Under the pieces are notes generated by a model. The model worked only from the letters and a program-made list of their open reading frames with translations, was not told where the DNA came from and made no database searches. Shown here piece by piece: positions 1-6,542 of a stretch of DNA of 11,846 nt. Source of the stretch: Eubacteriales bacterium (GTDB lineage Bacteria > Bacillota_A > Clostridia > Lachnospirales > Lachnospiraceae); assembly GCA_030527765.1 (NCBI GenBank), contig JAUNAE010000084.1, forward strand, positions 1 through 11,846, given 5' to 3'. Numbering within the stretch: position 1 is the first letter of the stretch; each line of letters begins with the position of its first letter. The translations under genes and the position numbers were made by a program.

Positions 1-1
1 G

Positions 2-595
2 CCAACACCTACAGAGACACCAACTGCAGTGCGCGTTCTGAATGTAGGAACGACACCGGATCTTAGTTCTTATGTTAGGGTTGGAATTGCAGGAGCAAAT
101 GCCACTTCGCAGAATTTAAACAATTCTGTTTCGAATGATCCGTCATTTGCATTTGATGATCTTCCGAATACCAGCTGGCAGGAAGGTGTCGGTGGTTACG
201 GAGTAGGCGAAATTTTAAGAGCGAGTTTTGATGGGAATTACAAGGTGCATTATATAGCATTCCGTCTTGGAAACTGGAAGAGTGATCGTTATTTCTGGGT
301 AAATCCGCGACCGAAAACATTGACGGTGAAGATCGGAGATTTTGTGGGAGATGTTACATTCCCGGATGGTCAGAATATGTTTTATCTGGAGTTCAACAAA
401 GATCTTCCCGCAAATGCTGTAGAGATTGTGATCAAAGACGTATATACAGATAGTGGTAGATATGGAGACCGTTATCAGGATACTCCGATTTCTGATATTT
501 TATTTTATGGTGTAAGGGATAGTTCTTCCCAGAGCAGCAATGAAAGTCAGGAAGAGGGAGGCCAGATTGGGCAGGCAGGAGAACCGGCATGGTAA
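2..595 (+). CDS. Surface protein C-terminus, NADase-type glycan-binding (discoidin-like) domain, 5' partial
   Basis: The reading frame is open from the first bases of the window, so the start lies upstream; 197 codons are visible before TAA. The visible part begins with a Pro/Thr-rich linker (PTPTETPTA), typical of an extracellular spacer. A beta-rich domain of about 145 residues follows, with a W-Q-E-G-V-G-G-Y-G-V-G-E block, then KSDRYFWVNPRPK and a closing ISDILFYGV. This pattern matches what I know of the F5/8-type-C-like 'NADase-type glycan-binding' domain in Firmicute surface proteins, where the upstream part is often a zinc ribbon plus a membrane segment. The tail is Ser/Gln/Glu-rich and has no sorting signal. 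Carbohydrate binding is inferred from the family. The stop codon overlaps the start of the M15 peptidase gene by 7 nt, so the two are co-transcribed and probably work together at the cell wall. Confidence 0.7.
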   Translation, partial: PTPTETPTAVRVLNVGTTPDLSSYVRVGIAGANATSQNLNNSVSNDPSFAFDDLPNTSWQEGVGGYGVGEILRASFDGNYKVHYIAFRLGNWKSDRYFWVNPRPKTLTVKIGDFVGDVTFPDGQNMFYLEFNKDLPANAVEIVIKDVYTDSGRYGDRYQDTPISDILFYGVRDSSSQSSNESQEEGGQIGQAGEPAW

Positions 596-1581
596 AAAAT
601 AAAAATAACAGAAGTCTCATTGTAGTGATGTCGGTATGCATTGCGGCATTGATTACAGGAAATGCATCCATGGGAGTGCTCCTCTACAGACTTCATGAAA
701 AAAATGTCGTTCTTGCAGAAGAAGTTGAGACGCTGAAACAGGAGAAAAAGGCTCAGGAGACGCTGACAGCCTCGCTGGAGGAGCGGGTAAATGAATTGAA
801 TTCCATGGTAAGCGAACAGCAGCAGGAACTGGAAAAGGCGGAAAATGCGCCCGAGGAGGGTGCGTCTGCAGAGGAGGGAATGCTCTCTGCTCCGGCGAAT
901 GCGGCAGAGATTCCGGATGTGCAGAATCTGGCAGCAGGAACTGTAGTGGATGCTTCCGGCGTCGGCGAAAATCTTTCTGCTTGTTTCGTCAGTCTTCCTA
1001 TTATGGAAGGAGATGAGGTGTACAACCGGATCAATGGACGTTCCTACAGAGAGAATCCGAACATCAGCCTCTCCGAGCTTCGATATCTGAAGATGCTCCA
1101 TTACAATTTTCAACATGAAGTGCAGGTAGGGGAGATGATCGTGAATGCAGGGATTGCAGAGGATGTACTTGGCGTGTTCAGAGAGCTGTTCCAGCATGAA
1201 TATGAAATACAGTCCATGTATCTGGTAGACAATTACTGGACGGGAGATGGAGGCAGTTCCGATACAGCGTCCATTGACAAAAATAATACTTCTGCGTTTA
1301 ATTATCGTGAGGTGACGGGAGGAAGTTCCCTGTCCAATCATGCTTACGGATGTGCCATTGACCTGAACCCACAGCAGAATCCATATGTATGGTATGACGG
1401 AAACGGAAATCTGGCATGGTCCCATTCCAATGCGAACCCTTACGTTGACCGCAACAGCGGGGATCCTCATGTAGTTGTCTATGGGGATGTGTGCTGGAGC
1501 ATTTTTAACAGCTACGGATTCAGCTGGGGCGGAAGCTGGAGCAATCCGATTGATTATCAGCACTTTGAAAAGAAAGTATAA
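589..1581 (+). CDS. Membrane-anchored M15 family D-alanyl-D-alanine carboxypeptidase-like (VanY-like) peptidase
   Basis: This 330-residue protein is predicted to cut D-Ala-containing or other peptide stems of peptidoglycan outside the cell. A basic N-terminus leads into one hydrophobic segment (about residues 9-31) that should act as an uncleaved signal anchor. A coiled coil rich in Glu, Lys and Gln follows (about 36-85), then a Glu/Ala-rich linker and the peptidase domain (about 150-330). The zinc site of the family is visible: the SNHAYGCAIDLN block gives His251 and Asp258, and the C-terminal DYQH gives Asp322 (probable catalytic acid) and His325 (third zinc ligand). The catalytic set therefore looks intact. 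The start is set by AGGAG at 577-581, 7 nt before ATG. It overlaps the end of the upstream glycan-binding gene. Whether it is a carboxypeptidase or an endopeptidase cannot be decided from sequence. Confidence 0.85.
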   Translation: MVKNKNNRSLIVVMSVCIAALITGNASMGVLLYRLHEKNVVLAEEVETLKQEKKAQETLTASLEERVNELNSMVSEQQQELEKAENAPEEGASAEEGMLSAPANAAEIPDVQNLAAGTVVDASGVGENLSACFVSLPIMEGDEVYNRINGRSYRENPNISLSELRYLKMLHYNFQHEVQVGEMIVNAGIAEDVLGVFRELFQHEYEIQSMYLVDNYWTGDGGSSDTASIDKNNTSAFNYREVTGGSSLSNHAYGCAIDLNPQQNPYVWYDGNGNLAWSHSNANPYVDRNSGDPHVVVYGDVCWSIFNSYGFSWGGSWSNPIDYQHFEKKV

Positions 1582-1623
1582 GCAAAAGGACATCTGCAGA
1601 AGGTTCTGTTTGTTTACAAAACA

Positions 1624-1665
1624 AAAAAACGGGAAGATCGTTTCGAGAGCGATCTTCCCGTTTTT
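1624..1665. terminator. Bidirectional rho-independent terminator
   Basis: An A-run (1624-1629) precedes a perfect 12-bp stem (ACGGGAAGATCG at 1629-1640 with CGATCTTCCCGT at 1650-1661), a 9-nt loop and a T-run (1661-1665). The A-tract on one side and T-tract on the other let it work in both directions. It sits between the convergent M15 peptidase and asnA genes, about 50 and 100 nt from their stop codons. Confidence 0.9.
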
Positions 1666-1678
1666 GCTATACATGCGC

Positions 1679-1701
1679 GCGAATCTTCTTACGAGATTCG
1701 C
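1679..1701. repeat. Small inverted repeat downstream of asnA
   Basis: GCGAATCT at 1679-1686 is the exact reverse complement of AGATTCGC at 1694-1701, with a 7-nt loop. There is no T-tract on either side, so it is not a convincing terminator. On the asnA transcript it would form just before the main terminator hairpin and could stabilise the 3' end; that role is inferred. Confidence 0.5.
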
Positions 1702-1762
1702 AATTTAATTTACTCGATTTAACCGAATCGGATTGTGAATATCCGTTTGATACGTCCGGAAA

Positions 1763-2770
1763 TCAGAGCAGTGTAATACCGTTCTTTGATGCTTCCTCCA
1801 GAATATCATCCGGCCACAGAGAAACGTGAACTTCTCCGATATGAGCCTTGCGAAGGAAAAACATACAGATTCGAGACTGTCCGATACCACCGCCGATCGT
1901 GTACGGAAGTTCTTTGTTCAGGATTGCTTTCTGGAAAGGCAGAGAACGTCGATCTTCACAGTCTGCTTCTTTGAGCTGGCGGTCAAGAGCTTCTTCATCT
2001 ACACGAATACCCATGGAGGAGAGTTCCAGTGCAATGTCGAGGACCGGATAGTATACAAGGATATCTCCGTTCAGCTCCCAGTCATCGTAGTCCGGGGCAC
2101 GTCCGTCATGACGCTCTCCGTTGGTGAGTTCTTTACCTACCTGCATAAGGAAGACAGCACCCTTCTCCTTAACGATCTGGTATTCTCTTTCCTTTGGAGT
2201 GAGTTCCGGATACATATCCACAAGCTCCTGTGTTGTAACAAAAGCGATCTCTCTCGGAAGAATCTCTTCAATATAGTCGTACTGTACGGCCATGTATTTC
2301 TCTGTCTTACGAAGAACACTGTAAATGGTACGTACGGTATGGATCAGTGTATCCATATTGCGCTCTTCTTTGGAGATGATTTTCTCCCAGTCCCACTGGT
2401 CAACGTATACAGAATGAATGTTGTCCAGATCCTCATCTCTTCGAATGGCAAGCATATCGGTATAAAGTCCTTCTCCCGGCTGGAAACCGTATTTCTGAAG
2501 AGCATAACGCTTCCACTTCGCAAGAGAGTGAACGATCTCAGCATTATAATCAAACCCTTTAATGTCGAAATTGACCGGTCTCTCTACGCCGTTCAGGTTA
2601 TCATTCATTCCAGAGCGTGGGTCTACAAATGTAGGCGCGGATACACGGAGCAGATTAAGTTTTTGGGCTAAAGTCTGCTGGAAAAAGTCTTTCACTGTCT
2701 TGATGGCTACCTGTGTATCATGCAAATTCAAATCTGTCTGATAGCCAGCTGGAATCGTTATTCGTCCCAT
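1763..2770 (-). CDS. asnA: Aspartate--ammonia ligase (asparagine synthetase A)
   Basis: AsnA makes L-asparagine from L-aspartate, ammonia and ATP (EC 6.3.1.1), releasing AMP and pyrophosphate, in the cytosol. The 335-residue protein matches the usual AsnA length (about 330-340) and resembles a class II aminoacyl-tRNA synthetase core. Recognisable blocks are RSGMNDNLNGVERPV in the first 65 residues, SVYVDQWDWEK in the middle, GRAPDYDDWELNGDI, and the ATP-binding GGGIGQSR at residues 293-300. AAGGAGG lies just upstream of the ATG (plus-strand 2778-2784). The gene has its own sigma-A promoter and ends before the shared terminator at 1624-1665, so it appears monocistronic. It is divergent from nrdD with no metabolic link. 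I see no truncation or missing key motif. Confidence 0.97.
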   Translation of the reverse strand: MGRITIPAGYQTDLNLHDTQVAIKTVKDFFQQTLAQKLNLLRVSAPTFVDPRSGMNDNLNGVERPVNFDIKGFDYNAEIVHSLAKWKRYALQKYGFQPGEGLYTDMLAIRRDEDLDNIHSVYVDQWDWEKIISKEERNMDTLIHTVRTIYSVLRKTEKYMAVQYDYIEEILPREIAFVTTQELVDMYPELTPKEREYQIVKEKGAVFLMQVGKELTNGERHDGRAPDYDDWELNGDILVYYPVLDIALELSSMGIRVDEEALDRQLKEADCEDRRSLPFQKAILNKELPYTIGGGIGQSRICMFFLRKAHIGEVHVSLWPDDILEEASKNGITLL

Positions 2771-2802
2771 TTCAGTTCCTCCTTGAAATCAAAATATGAG
2801 AT

Positions 2803-2831
2803 ATTATAACAAGAATATTTTTTGAATGCAA
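2803..2831 (-). promoter_or_regulatory. Sigma-A promoter of asnA
   Basis: Read on the minus strand, TTGCAT (2831-2826) and a perfect TATAAT (2808-2803) are separated by exactly 17 nt. Transcription should start near 2796, giving a leader of about 25 nt that contains the AAGGAGG site. There is no room for a riboswitch in that leader. Confidence 0.85.
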
Positions 2832-2937
2832 CAGAAAGGAAGGATATTCGGGGTACTGCACAAAAACAAAAAAATGCAATAGAAAAAGCCAAAAATGAAT
2901 GAAAAAAATATTCCCCTAATATCGTCATTATTACCAA

Positions 2938-2966
2938 TTCACTTTTACTATGGGATGTGATATACT
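2938..2966 (+). promoter_or_regulatory. Candidate upstream promoter of nrdD
   Basis: TTCACT (2938-2943) and TATACT (2961-2966) are 17 nt apart. Transcription would begin near 2973, so the NrdR-like boxes would lie just downstream of the start, where a bound repressor could block elongation or open-complex escape. A competing promoter lies within the boxes: TTGACG 3000-3005 and TATAGT 3025-3030, with a 19-nt spacer. I cannot decide between them from sequence. Confidence 0.45.
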
Positions 2967-2985
2967 CTATTTCACTGCCAAACAA

Positions 2986-3032
2986 ATACTAAATATTGTT
3001 TGACGCTTTCGAACTGACACTAGATATAGTAG
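2986..3032 (+). promoter_or_regulatory. Tandem NrdR-box-like operator upstream of nrdD
   Basis: Two 16-bp sites, ATACTAAATATTGTTT (2986-3001) and ACACTAGATATAGTAG (3017-3032), each match about 13 of 16 positions of the NrdR consensus as I recall it (acaCwAtATaTwGtgt). Their starts are 31 bp apart, close to three helical turns, which is the usual arrangement for the ATP-cone repressor NrdR in front of ribonucleotide reductase genes. A possible promoter (TTGACG at 3000-3005, TATAGT at 3025-3030) overlaps both boxes, which fits repression. The assignment rests on sequence, spacing and the gene controlled; binding is inferred. Confidence 0.75.
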
Positions 3033-3034
3033 AA

Positions 3035-3212
3035 TGATGCGGCACGAAGCAACTTGAGATAGAAACGTGGCAATAGTGGTGAGACATAGGAAATATGCCG
3101 TTTTGCGGTGCTTCATGTCGAAGATGTTCGTAGGAAGAATACATTAAAATAATGGCTGATATAGGGATTTTTACCTGCAATACCTTATGTCGAAGCTTAA
3201 GGGGGAAGGAAT
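3035..3212 (+). other. Long nrdD leader with RNA-folding potential
   Basis: About 180 nt lie between the NrdR-like boxes and the nrdD ATG, with no credible coding region. GGCACGAAGCA (3041-3051) can pair with TGCTTCATGTC (3109-3119) at 10 of 11 positions, enclosing a smaller helix GGCA...TA with TATGCC (3069-3074 with 3094-3099). Near the gene, CCTTA (3183-3187) can pair with TAAGG (3198-3202) and so cover the start of the Shine-Dalgarno tract (3199-3210). ATGTCGAAG occurs twice (3115-3123 and 3187-3195). No riboswitch class that I know (cobalamin, purine, TPP, THF, c-di-GMP, ZTP) is recognisable, so a regulatory RNA is only a candidate. Confidence 0.35.
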
Positions 3213-5348
3213 ATGATATATGTAATTAAGAAAGACGGAACTCGCGAAGAGTTTGATCCGCAGAAGATCGTTGCTGCGGTTAACAAATCCGCCCGTCGTA
3301 TCCTGTACAATTTTTCGGAAGAAGAGGAGCAGTTTATCTGCCGTTTCGCCCAGGAGCATGCAGACTCCCTTGGCAAGAATGAGATTGAGATTCAGGAGAT
3401 GCATAATATTGTAGAGGGTGCTCTGGAGCGTGTGAATCCTGCTGTGGCAAAGAGCTACCGGGATTATCGCAACTACAAGCTTGACTTTATCCATATGATG
3501 GATGACGTATATACCAAGAGTCAGGCCATCCGTTATATCGGTGATAAGAGCAATGCGAATACGGACAGTGCACTGGTTGCTACCAAGCGCAGTCTGATCT
3601 TTAACGAATTGAACAAGGAACTTTACCGCAAGTTCTTTATGAACCGCAATGAACTTCAGGCATGTAAGGACGGCTATATTTACATTCATGATCAGTCTGC
3701 CCGACTGGACACAATGAACTGCTGTCTTTTCGATGTGGCAACTGTACTCAAAGGCGGTTTTGAGATGGGTAATGTCTGGTATAATGAGCCGAAGACTCTG
3801 GATACCGCCTTCGATGTTATGGGTGATATTATTCTCAGTACTGCGGCACAGCAGTATGGCGGATTCACCGTTCCTGAGGTCGACAAGATTCTGGCTCCGT
3901 ATGCGAAGAAGAGCTATGACAAATATGTTCGGGAATTCCTGAAGTATTCTGATGAGAACTGGAAAGGCCGTGAGGAGCGTGCAGTAGAGTATGCTCTTGA
4001 TAAGGTCCGCAGAGATTATGATCAGGGCTGGCAGGGTATTGAGTACAAGCTGAATACCGTTGGTTCTTCCAGAGGAGATTATCCATTCGTTACAGTGACT
4101 CTTGGACTTGGAAGAGAGCAGTTTGAGAAGATGTGTACCATCTCCCTGCTGCAGGTTCATCAGGGTGGACAGGGCAAATCCGGCCGCAAGAAACCGGTAC
4201 TGTTCCCGAAGATTGTATTCCTTTATGACGAAGAGATTCACGGCAAGGGCAAGGAATGCGAGGATGTCTTTGAAGCAGGAGTTGAGTGCTCCACAAAGAC
4301 CATGTATCCTGACTGGCTTTCCATGTCCGGAGACGGCTATATTGCCGAGATGTACAAGAAGTACAAACGTGTGATCAGTCCGATGGGCTGCAGAGCGTTC
4401 CTTTCTCCGTGGTATGAGAGAGGTGGAATGACTCCGGCTGACGAAAATGACAAGCCTGTTTTCGTTGGACGTTTCAACATTGGTGCAGTCAGCCTTCATC
4501 TTCCGATGATCCTTGCAAAATCCCGCTCTGAGAACAGAGATTTCTATGAGGTTCTTGATTTCTATCTGGAGATGATCCGTAACCTTCATATTCGTACATA
4601 CGAGTATCTGGGACAGATGCGTGCTTCTACCAATCCGCTGGCATACTGCGAAGGTGGTTTCTATGGCGGTCACCTGGACCCGCATGACAAGATCGAGCCG
4701 CTTCTGAAGGCAATGACCGCATCCTTCGGTATTACCGCTCTGAACGAGCTTCAGGAGCTTTATAATGGCAAATCCATCGCAGAGGATGGCCAGTTCGCTA
4801 TGGAAGTTCTTCAGTACATCAACAAGAAGGTCAACCAGTACAAAGCGGAGGACGGCAATCTTTATGCAATCTACGGAACTCCGGCAGAGAGTCTTTGTGG
4901 ACTTCAGGTTGAGCAGTTCCGCAAAATGTACGGAATTGTCCGCGGTGTGTCTGATCGTCCTTATGTCAGCAACAGTTTTCACTGCCATGTAACAGAGGAT
5001 GTAACTCCGATTGAGAAACAGGATCTGGAAGGACGCTTCTGGGAACTTTGCAATGGTGGAAAGATTCAGTATGTACGCTATCCGATAAGCTACAACAAAG
5101 AGGCTGTACGTACTCTGATTCGCCGTGCTATGAAGCTTGGATACTACGAAGGTGTGAACCTGTCTCTGGCTTACTGTGACGATTGCGGACACGAAGAGTT
5201 GGAAATGGATGTCTGCCCGGTGTGCGGTTCCAAGAACCTGACCAAGATCGACCGAATGAATGGTTATCTGTCTTACAGCCGTGTTCATGGAGATACCCGT
5301 TTGAACGATGCGAAGATGGCAGAAATCGCAGAAAGAAAATCTATGTAA
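3213..5348 (+). CDS. nrdD: Anaerobic ribonucleoside-triphosphate reductase (class III, glycyl radical)
   Basis: NrdD reduces ribonucleoside triphosphates to deoxy forms for DNA synthesis without oxygen, using a glycyl radical installed by the radical-SAM activase NrdG. The 711-residue length is normal. Residues 3 to about 90 are an ATP-cone (VIKKDGTREEFDPQKI...), the allosteric dATP/ATP switch. The catalytic core shows the MNCCLFDV block with Cys170 and Cys171 and the SPMGCRAFLSPWYE block with Cys393, the likely thiyl-radical cysteine. The C-terminus has a four-cysteine zinc site (Cys655, Cys658, Cys668, Cys671) followed by DRMNGYL, where Gly684 is the radical glycine. The start is fixed by a GGGGGAAGGA tract at 3201-3210, just before ATG. 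The next gene is convergent and a terminator intervenes, so nrdG must be elsewhere. The tandem NrdR-like boxes suggest repression when dATP is plentiful. Confidence 0.97.
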   Translation: MIYVIKKDGTREEFDPQKIVAAVNKSARRILYNFSEEEEQFICRFAQEHADSLGKNEIEIQEMHNIVEGALERVNPAVAKSYRDYRNYKLDFIHMMDDVYTKSQAIRYIGDKSNANTDSALVATKRSLIFNELNKELYRKFFMNRNELQACKDGYIYIHDQSARLDTMNCCLFDVATVLKGGFEMGNVWYNEPKTLDTAFDVMGDIILSTAAQQYGGFTVPEVDKILAPYAKKSYDKYVREFLKYSDENWKGREERAVEYALDKVRRDYDQGWQGIEYKLNTVGSSRGDYPFVTVTLGLGREQFEKMCTISLLQVHQGGQGKSGRKKPVLFPKIVFLYDEEIHGKGKECEDVFEAGVECSTKTMYPDWLSMSGDGYIAEMYKKYKRVISPMGCRAFLSPWYERGGMTPADENDKPVFVGRFNIGAVSLHLPMILAKSRSENRDFYEVLDFYLEMIRNLHIRTYEYLGQMRASTNPLAYCEGGFYGGHLDPHDKIEPLLKAMTASFGITALNELQELYNGKSIAEDGQFAMEVLQYINKKVNQYKAEDGNLYAIYGTPAESLCGLQVEQFRKMYGIVRGVSDRPYVSNSFHCHVTEDVTPIEKQDLEGRFWELCNGGKIQYVRYPISYNKEAVRTLIRRAMKLGYYEGVNLSLAYCDDCGHEELEMDVCPVCGSKNLTKIDRMNGYLSYSRVHGDTRLNDAKMAEIAERKSM

Positions 5349-5383
5349 TAATCAACACGTTTTGTCCTATATCCCTAATAATA

Positions 5384-5428
5384 AAAAAGAATTCCCTTCC
5401 GGATGATTACCGGCAGGGAATTTTTTTA
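5384..5428 (+). terminator. Rho-independent terminator after nrdD
   Basis: AATTCCCT (5390-5397) pairs with AGGGAATT (5415-5422), and inside it CCGG (5399-5402) pairs with CCGG (5410-5413) around a 7-nt loop, with a single T/C mismatch between the two helices. A T-run follows (5421-5427) and an A-run precedes it, so it could also serve the convergent HAD phosphatase gene that ends at 5496. Confidence 0.88.
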
Positions 5429-5495
5429 CAAAAAATTTTGTGCTTGGTCAAGCGGTTATTTGCAATACGCTTCGAAAGGAACCCTTTTTTTTCCT

Positions 5496-6311
5496 TTACT
5501 TCAGGAACGGAACAAGTCCATCGTGGTTGTTGTCTTCTTCGGTGATTACGGAAGCGGCAGCCTTGACCTGATCGCTTCCGTTTTTCATGGCAATGCCGAT
5601 ACCTGCTTCCTGAATCATTGAAAGATCATTCTCGGCATCTCCTGCAGCGAGAGATCGGGACTTCGGAATCTGAAGATATTCGCAGAGACGACGAAGAGCG
5701 GCGCCTTTACCTGCTTCCTTTGGAAAGATTTCCAGATAGTAGTCATTAGAAAAAATTGTTGTAAGAGTATCTCCGAATTTTGCATGAATCTCGTCACGGA
5801 AGGCATCAAGCTTTGCTTTGTCATACTTATCAACTGCGATCAGTTTACAGGGAGGTTCTGTTATTTCTTCCATAACTGATTCATTGATGATTGCAGGAAG
5901 ATTGCTTCCGCTGCGGTAGAAGGCGAGATGTTCATTGTAAGAAGGACTTATGATGTACTGATCCCTATATGTCTGACAGTGTACCTGTCTCTCAGCAGCC
6001 ATAGCGAGAATTTCTTCGGTAACAGATAAATCCACTTCGGCACGATAGATGGTCTTGCCGGCAGAAGAGTCATAAATTTCGGCACCGTTAAAAGCAACAA
6101 CGTAGCTTCCCGGATAGGCAAGCTCGTACTGTGCCTGGACTTTGAGAGCACCTGCCATAGGTCGGCCGGTGGAAATGGCAAACACATTCCCTGCAGCTGC
6201 GAACTGATCCAGAGCAGCTCTGGTAGCAGGAGTGATGGTTTTCTGGTCTGTCAGAAGTGTTCCATCCAGATCAGAGAGAAAAATTTTTTTATCAGAATGT
6301 ATGGAATCCAT
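5496..6311 (-). CDS. Cof-type HAD-IIB family phosphatase
   Basis: This is a soluble haloacid-dehalogenase-superfamily hydrolase that probably removes phosphate from sugar phosphates, nucleotides or flavin-type cofactors; the substrate cannot be read from sequence. From the chosen start it has 271 residues, normal for Cof proteins. Motif I is SDLDGTLL (nucleophile Asp14, acid/base Asp16), motif II is FAISTGRP, motif III is the Lys within FPKEAGKGAALRRL, and motif IV is AAGDAENDLSM (Asp225, Asp229). The large central insert between motifs II and III is the C2B cap. Start choice is ambiguous: AGGAGG (plus-strand 6325-6330) lies 1 nt before an ATG at 6323 and 13 nt before the ATG at 6311. I prefer 6311 because a 1-nt spacing is too short; the first start would add only MFLT. 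The gene is convergent with nrdD and divergent from glgC. Confidence 0.9.
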   Translation of the reverse strand: MDSIHSDKKIFLSDLDGTLLTDQKTITPATRAALDQFAAAGNVFAISTGRPMAGALKVQAQYELAYPGSYVVAFNGAEIYDSSAGKTIYRAEVDLSVTEEILAMAAERQVHCQTYRDQYIISPSYNEHLAFYRSGSNLPAIINESVMEEITEPPCKLIAVDKYDKAKLDAFRDEIHAKFGDTLTTIFSNDYYLEIFPKEAGKGAALRRLCEYLQIPKSRSLAAGDAENDLSMIQEAGIGIAMKNGSDQVKAAASVITEEDNNHDGLVPFLK

Positions 6312-6368
6312 AGTAAGAAACATTCCTCCTTGTCAATTTGGGTGCAATTATAACATGGAACCACCGGA

Positions 6369-6398
6369 ATTATAGCACATTTCCGAAACTTTGGACAA
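6369..6398 (-). promoter_or_regulatory. Sigma-A promoter of the HAD phosphatase gene
   Basis: On the minus strand, TTGTCC (6398-6393) and a perfect TATAAT (6374-6369) are separated by 18 nt. A second TATAAT (6352-6347) closer to the gene has no recognisable -35 partner and is less likely to be used alone. Confidence 0.7.
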
Positions 6399-6467
6399 AA
6401 GACGAAAAAACGCATAAGAATAGATGGAAAAATTGTGAATGTATGACAATGTTTTCTGCGCATCCCC

Positions 6468-6514
6468 TTGATAAATCGTCAAAATTGTGATAACTTTAAT
6501 AAAAGATATATAAC
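6468..6514 (+). promoter_or_regulatory. Promoter candidates of glgCD
   Basis: Two overlapping options exist. TTGTGA (6485-6490) with TATAAC (6509-6514) at 18 nt spacing has the better -10 box. TTGATA (6468-6473) with TAACTT (6491-6496) at 17 nt has the better -35 box. TTGATA also forms one arm of the imperfect inverted repeat TTGA-N7-TCAA (6468-6482), a possible operator. The ribosome site GGAGGG (6530-6535) lies 7 nt before the glgC ATG and decides that start. Confidence 0.5.
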
Positions 6515-6542
6515 ATATCTGGCTATTATGGAGGGTTATAAA

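Noticed and set aside
547..1674. Long open frame on the minus strand
   Set aside because: It lies antisense to the M15 peptidase gene, has no recognisable domain, is low-complexity in places and runs through the terminator hairpin; a shadow of the real gene.
1826..2671. Long open frame on the plus strand within asnA
   Set aside because: Antisense to asnA, whose family motifs are unmistakable; the plus-strand translation shows no domain pattern.
3061..3120. Cobalamin or other known riboswitch before nrdD
   Set aside because: GGTGAGACATAGG only loosely recalls part of a B12 element; the B12 box and other conserved blocks are absent. I kept it as an unassigned leader instead.
3171..5288. 705-codon open frame on the minus strand
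   Set aside because: Antisense to nrdD over almost its full length; an artefact of codon bias. The protein would be rich in Ile, His and Leu without domain features.
5429..5495. Small gene between the nrdD terminator and the HAD phosphatase gene
   Set aside because: The frames here are short, have no ribosome site and overlap the 3' end of the HAD gene on the opposite strand.
6468..6542. N-terminal extension of glgC from ATG 6468
   Set aside because: No ribosome site before it, it would run through the candidate promoter, and GGAGGG at 6530-6535 clearly serves ATG 6543.
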